From Pseudomonadota bacterium (lineage in GTDB: Bacteria; Myxococcota; Polyangia; GCA-2747355; JACKDQ01): a DNA stretch of 6,308 nt. Shown here piece after piece: positions 5,931 to 6,308 of this stretch; position 1 is the first letter of the stretch; each line of letters opens with the position of its first letter. The notes under the pieces were generated by a model that made no database searches, was not told where the DNA came from, and saw only the letters and a list, made by a program, of their open reading frames with translations. The stretch is from positions 1-6,308 of the forward strand of contig JAUVBO010000180.1 of assembly GCA_030591195.1 (NCBI GenBank), read 5' to 3'. Both the position numbers and the translations under genes were made by a program.

Positions 5931-6308
5931 ATGATCGAACGACTGGCCCTGCTCGTCTCGCGCCACCCCTGGCCGGTGATCGTCTTCTTCGTCGGCCTCG
6001 CGCTGGCATCGGGCTCGCGACTGCCGTTCGCGGAGATCGATCCCGACGTCAAGAACCAGCTGCCGCCCGAGATGCCCGCCCGGGTCGATCTGGACCGGAT
6101 CGAGAAGATGTTCGGTGGCACCGATCTGCTGATGGTCACCCTCGTCGCCGACGACGTTCTCGCCCCGGAGACCCTGCGGCGGGTCAAGCTGCTGTCCGAT
6201 CGGATTAAGCGCGTCGATCAGGTCGACCGGGTGCTCAGCCTCTTCGAGCTGAAAGACATCCGCAACGAGGGCCAGTCGATGGTCGTCGACCCCGCGGTCA
6301 AGGCGATC
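5931..6308 (+). CDS. RND/MMPL family transporter, N-terminal fragment (3' truncated by window edge)
   Basis: An open frame from ATG 5931 runs off the right edge after 126 codons; full-length relatives have roughly 750-900 aa. Residues 1-12 are a short cytoplasmic start, 13-29 form the first transmembrane helix (WPVIVFFVGLALASGS), and the periplasmic domain follows with IDPDVKNQLPPEMPAR (36-51), DRIEKMFGGTDLLMVTL (55-71) and a typical LSDRIKRVDQVDRVLSLFEL (88-107). An acidic 'DPDVKNQLP' loop after the first helix and a 'FGG.D...V' strand are characteristic of MMPL/RND proteins that move lipids, hopanoids or other hydrophobic molecules. GAGGAG (5919-5924) overlaps the stop codon of the barrel gene and lies 6 nt before the ATG, so the two genes are almost surely co-translated from one message. 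Cargo cannot be judged from this fragment. The RND motifs in the later helices lie outside the window. Confidence 0.88.
   Translation, partial: MIERLALLVSRHPWPVIVFFVGLALASGSRLPFAEIDPDVKNQLPPEMPARVDLDRIEKMFGGTDLLMVTLVADDVLAPETLRRVKLLSDRIKRVDQVDRVLSLFELKDIRNEGQSMVVDPAVKAI

Noticed and set aside
5123..6187. Long antisense open frame (354 aa, - strand) across the barrel and RND genes
   Set aside because: It crosses two well-supported + strand genes and their junction, has no recognisable domain, and is the kind of open antisense frame that high third-position GC produces.
1..6308. Mobile element, CRISPR array, tRNA/rRNA or defence island
   Set aside because: No terminal inverted repeats, transposase or integrase motifs, regularly spaced repeats, cloverleaf sequence or known defence domains were seen on either strand.

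Overview
The window is GC-rich (by eye about two thirds G+C, with G or C at most third codon positions) and densely coding. Seven genes all lie on the + strand. A signal-peptide outer-membrane beta-barrel ending in phenylalanine, followed by an RND/MMPL transporter, points to a diderm (Gram-negative) bacterium. The gene mix (bacterial GH3-like adenylating enzyme, a MerR-type DNA-binding domain fused to TPRs, DUF1302-like porin plus MMPL pump) and the GC content would fit Acidobacteriota (for example Thermoanaerobaculia-like lineages), Myxococcota or a neighbouring group. This is inference only; no rRNA or other phylogenetic marker is present.

Layout: (1) 2-1069, the C-terminal two thirds of a GH3-family protein cut by the window edge, with substitutions in two motifs that normally hold AMP. 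(2) 1223-1936, a DedA/SNARE-associated inner-membrane protein. (3) A promoter-like TTGAGA-N17-TAGGAT at 1955-1983, then a small soluble protein of unknown function at 2057-2527. (4) 2623-3684, a MerR-type HTH protein with four C-terminal TPRs, preceded by a leader carrying a stem-loop and an imperfect repeat of part of gene 3. (5) 3691-4419, a class I SAM-dependent methyltransferase starting 6 nt after the regulator ends. (6) 4475-5920, a secreted outer-membrane barrel. (7) 5931-6308, the N-terminus of an RND/MMPL transporter cut by the window edge.

Two functional groupings are suggested. Genes 4 and 5 look translationally coupled, so the MerR-TPR regulator and the methyltransferase may share a transcript. 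Genes 6 and 7 are 10 nt apart with a Shine-Dalgarno overlapping the stop codon of gene 6, the arrangement expected for an envelope export or lipid-trafficking pair (inner-membrane RND pump plus outer-membrane barrel). GH3 and DedA are separated by 153 nt and their relationship is unclear.

No tRNA, rRNA, CRISPR array, insertion sequence, phage gene, toxin-antitoxin or recognisable defence system was seen. No stretch over 300 bases lacks a gene; the longest gaps are 153 nt (1070-1222) and 120 nt (1937-2056). I do not see a clear-cut new system. The best leads are the altered GH3 active site, the MerR-TPR/methyltransferase pair, and the repeat/hairpin leader before the regulator.
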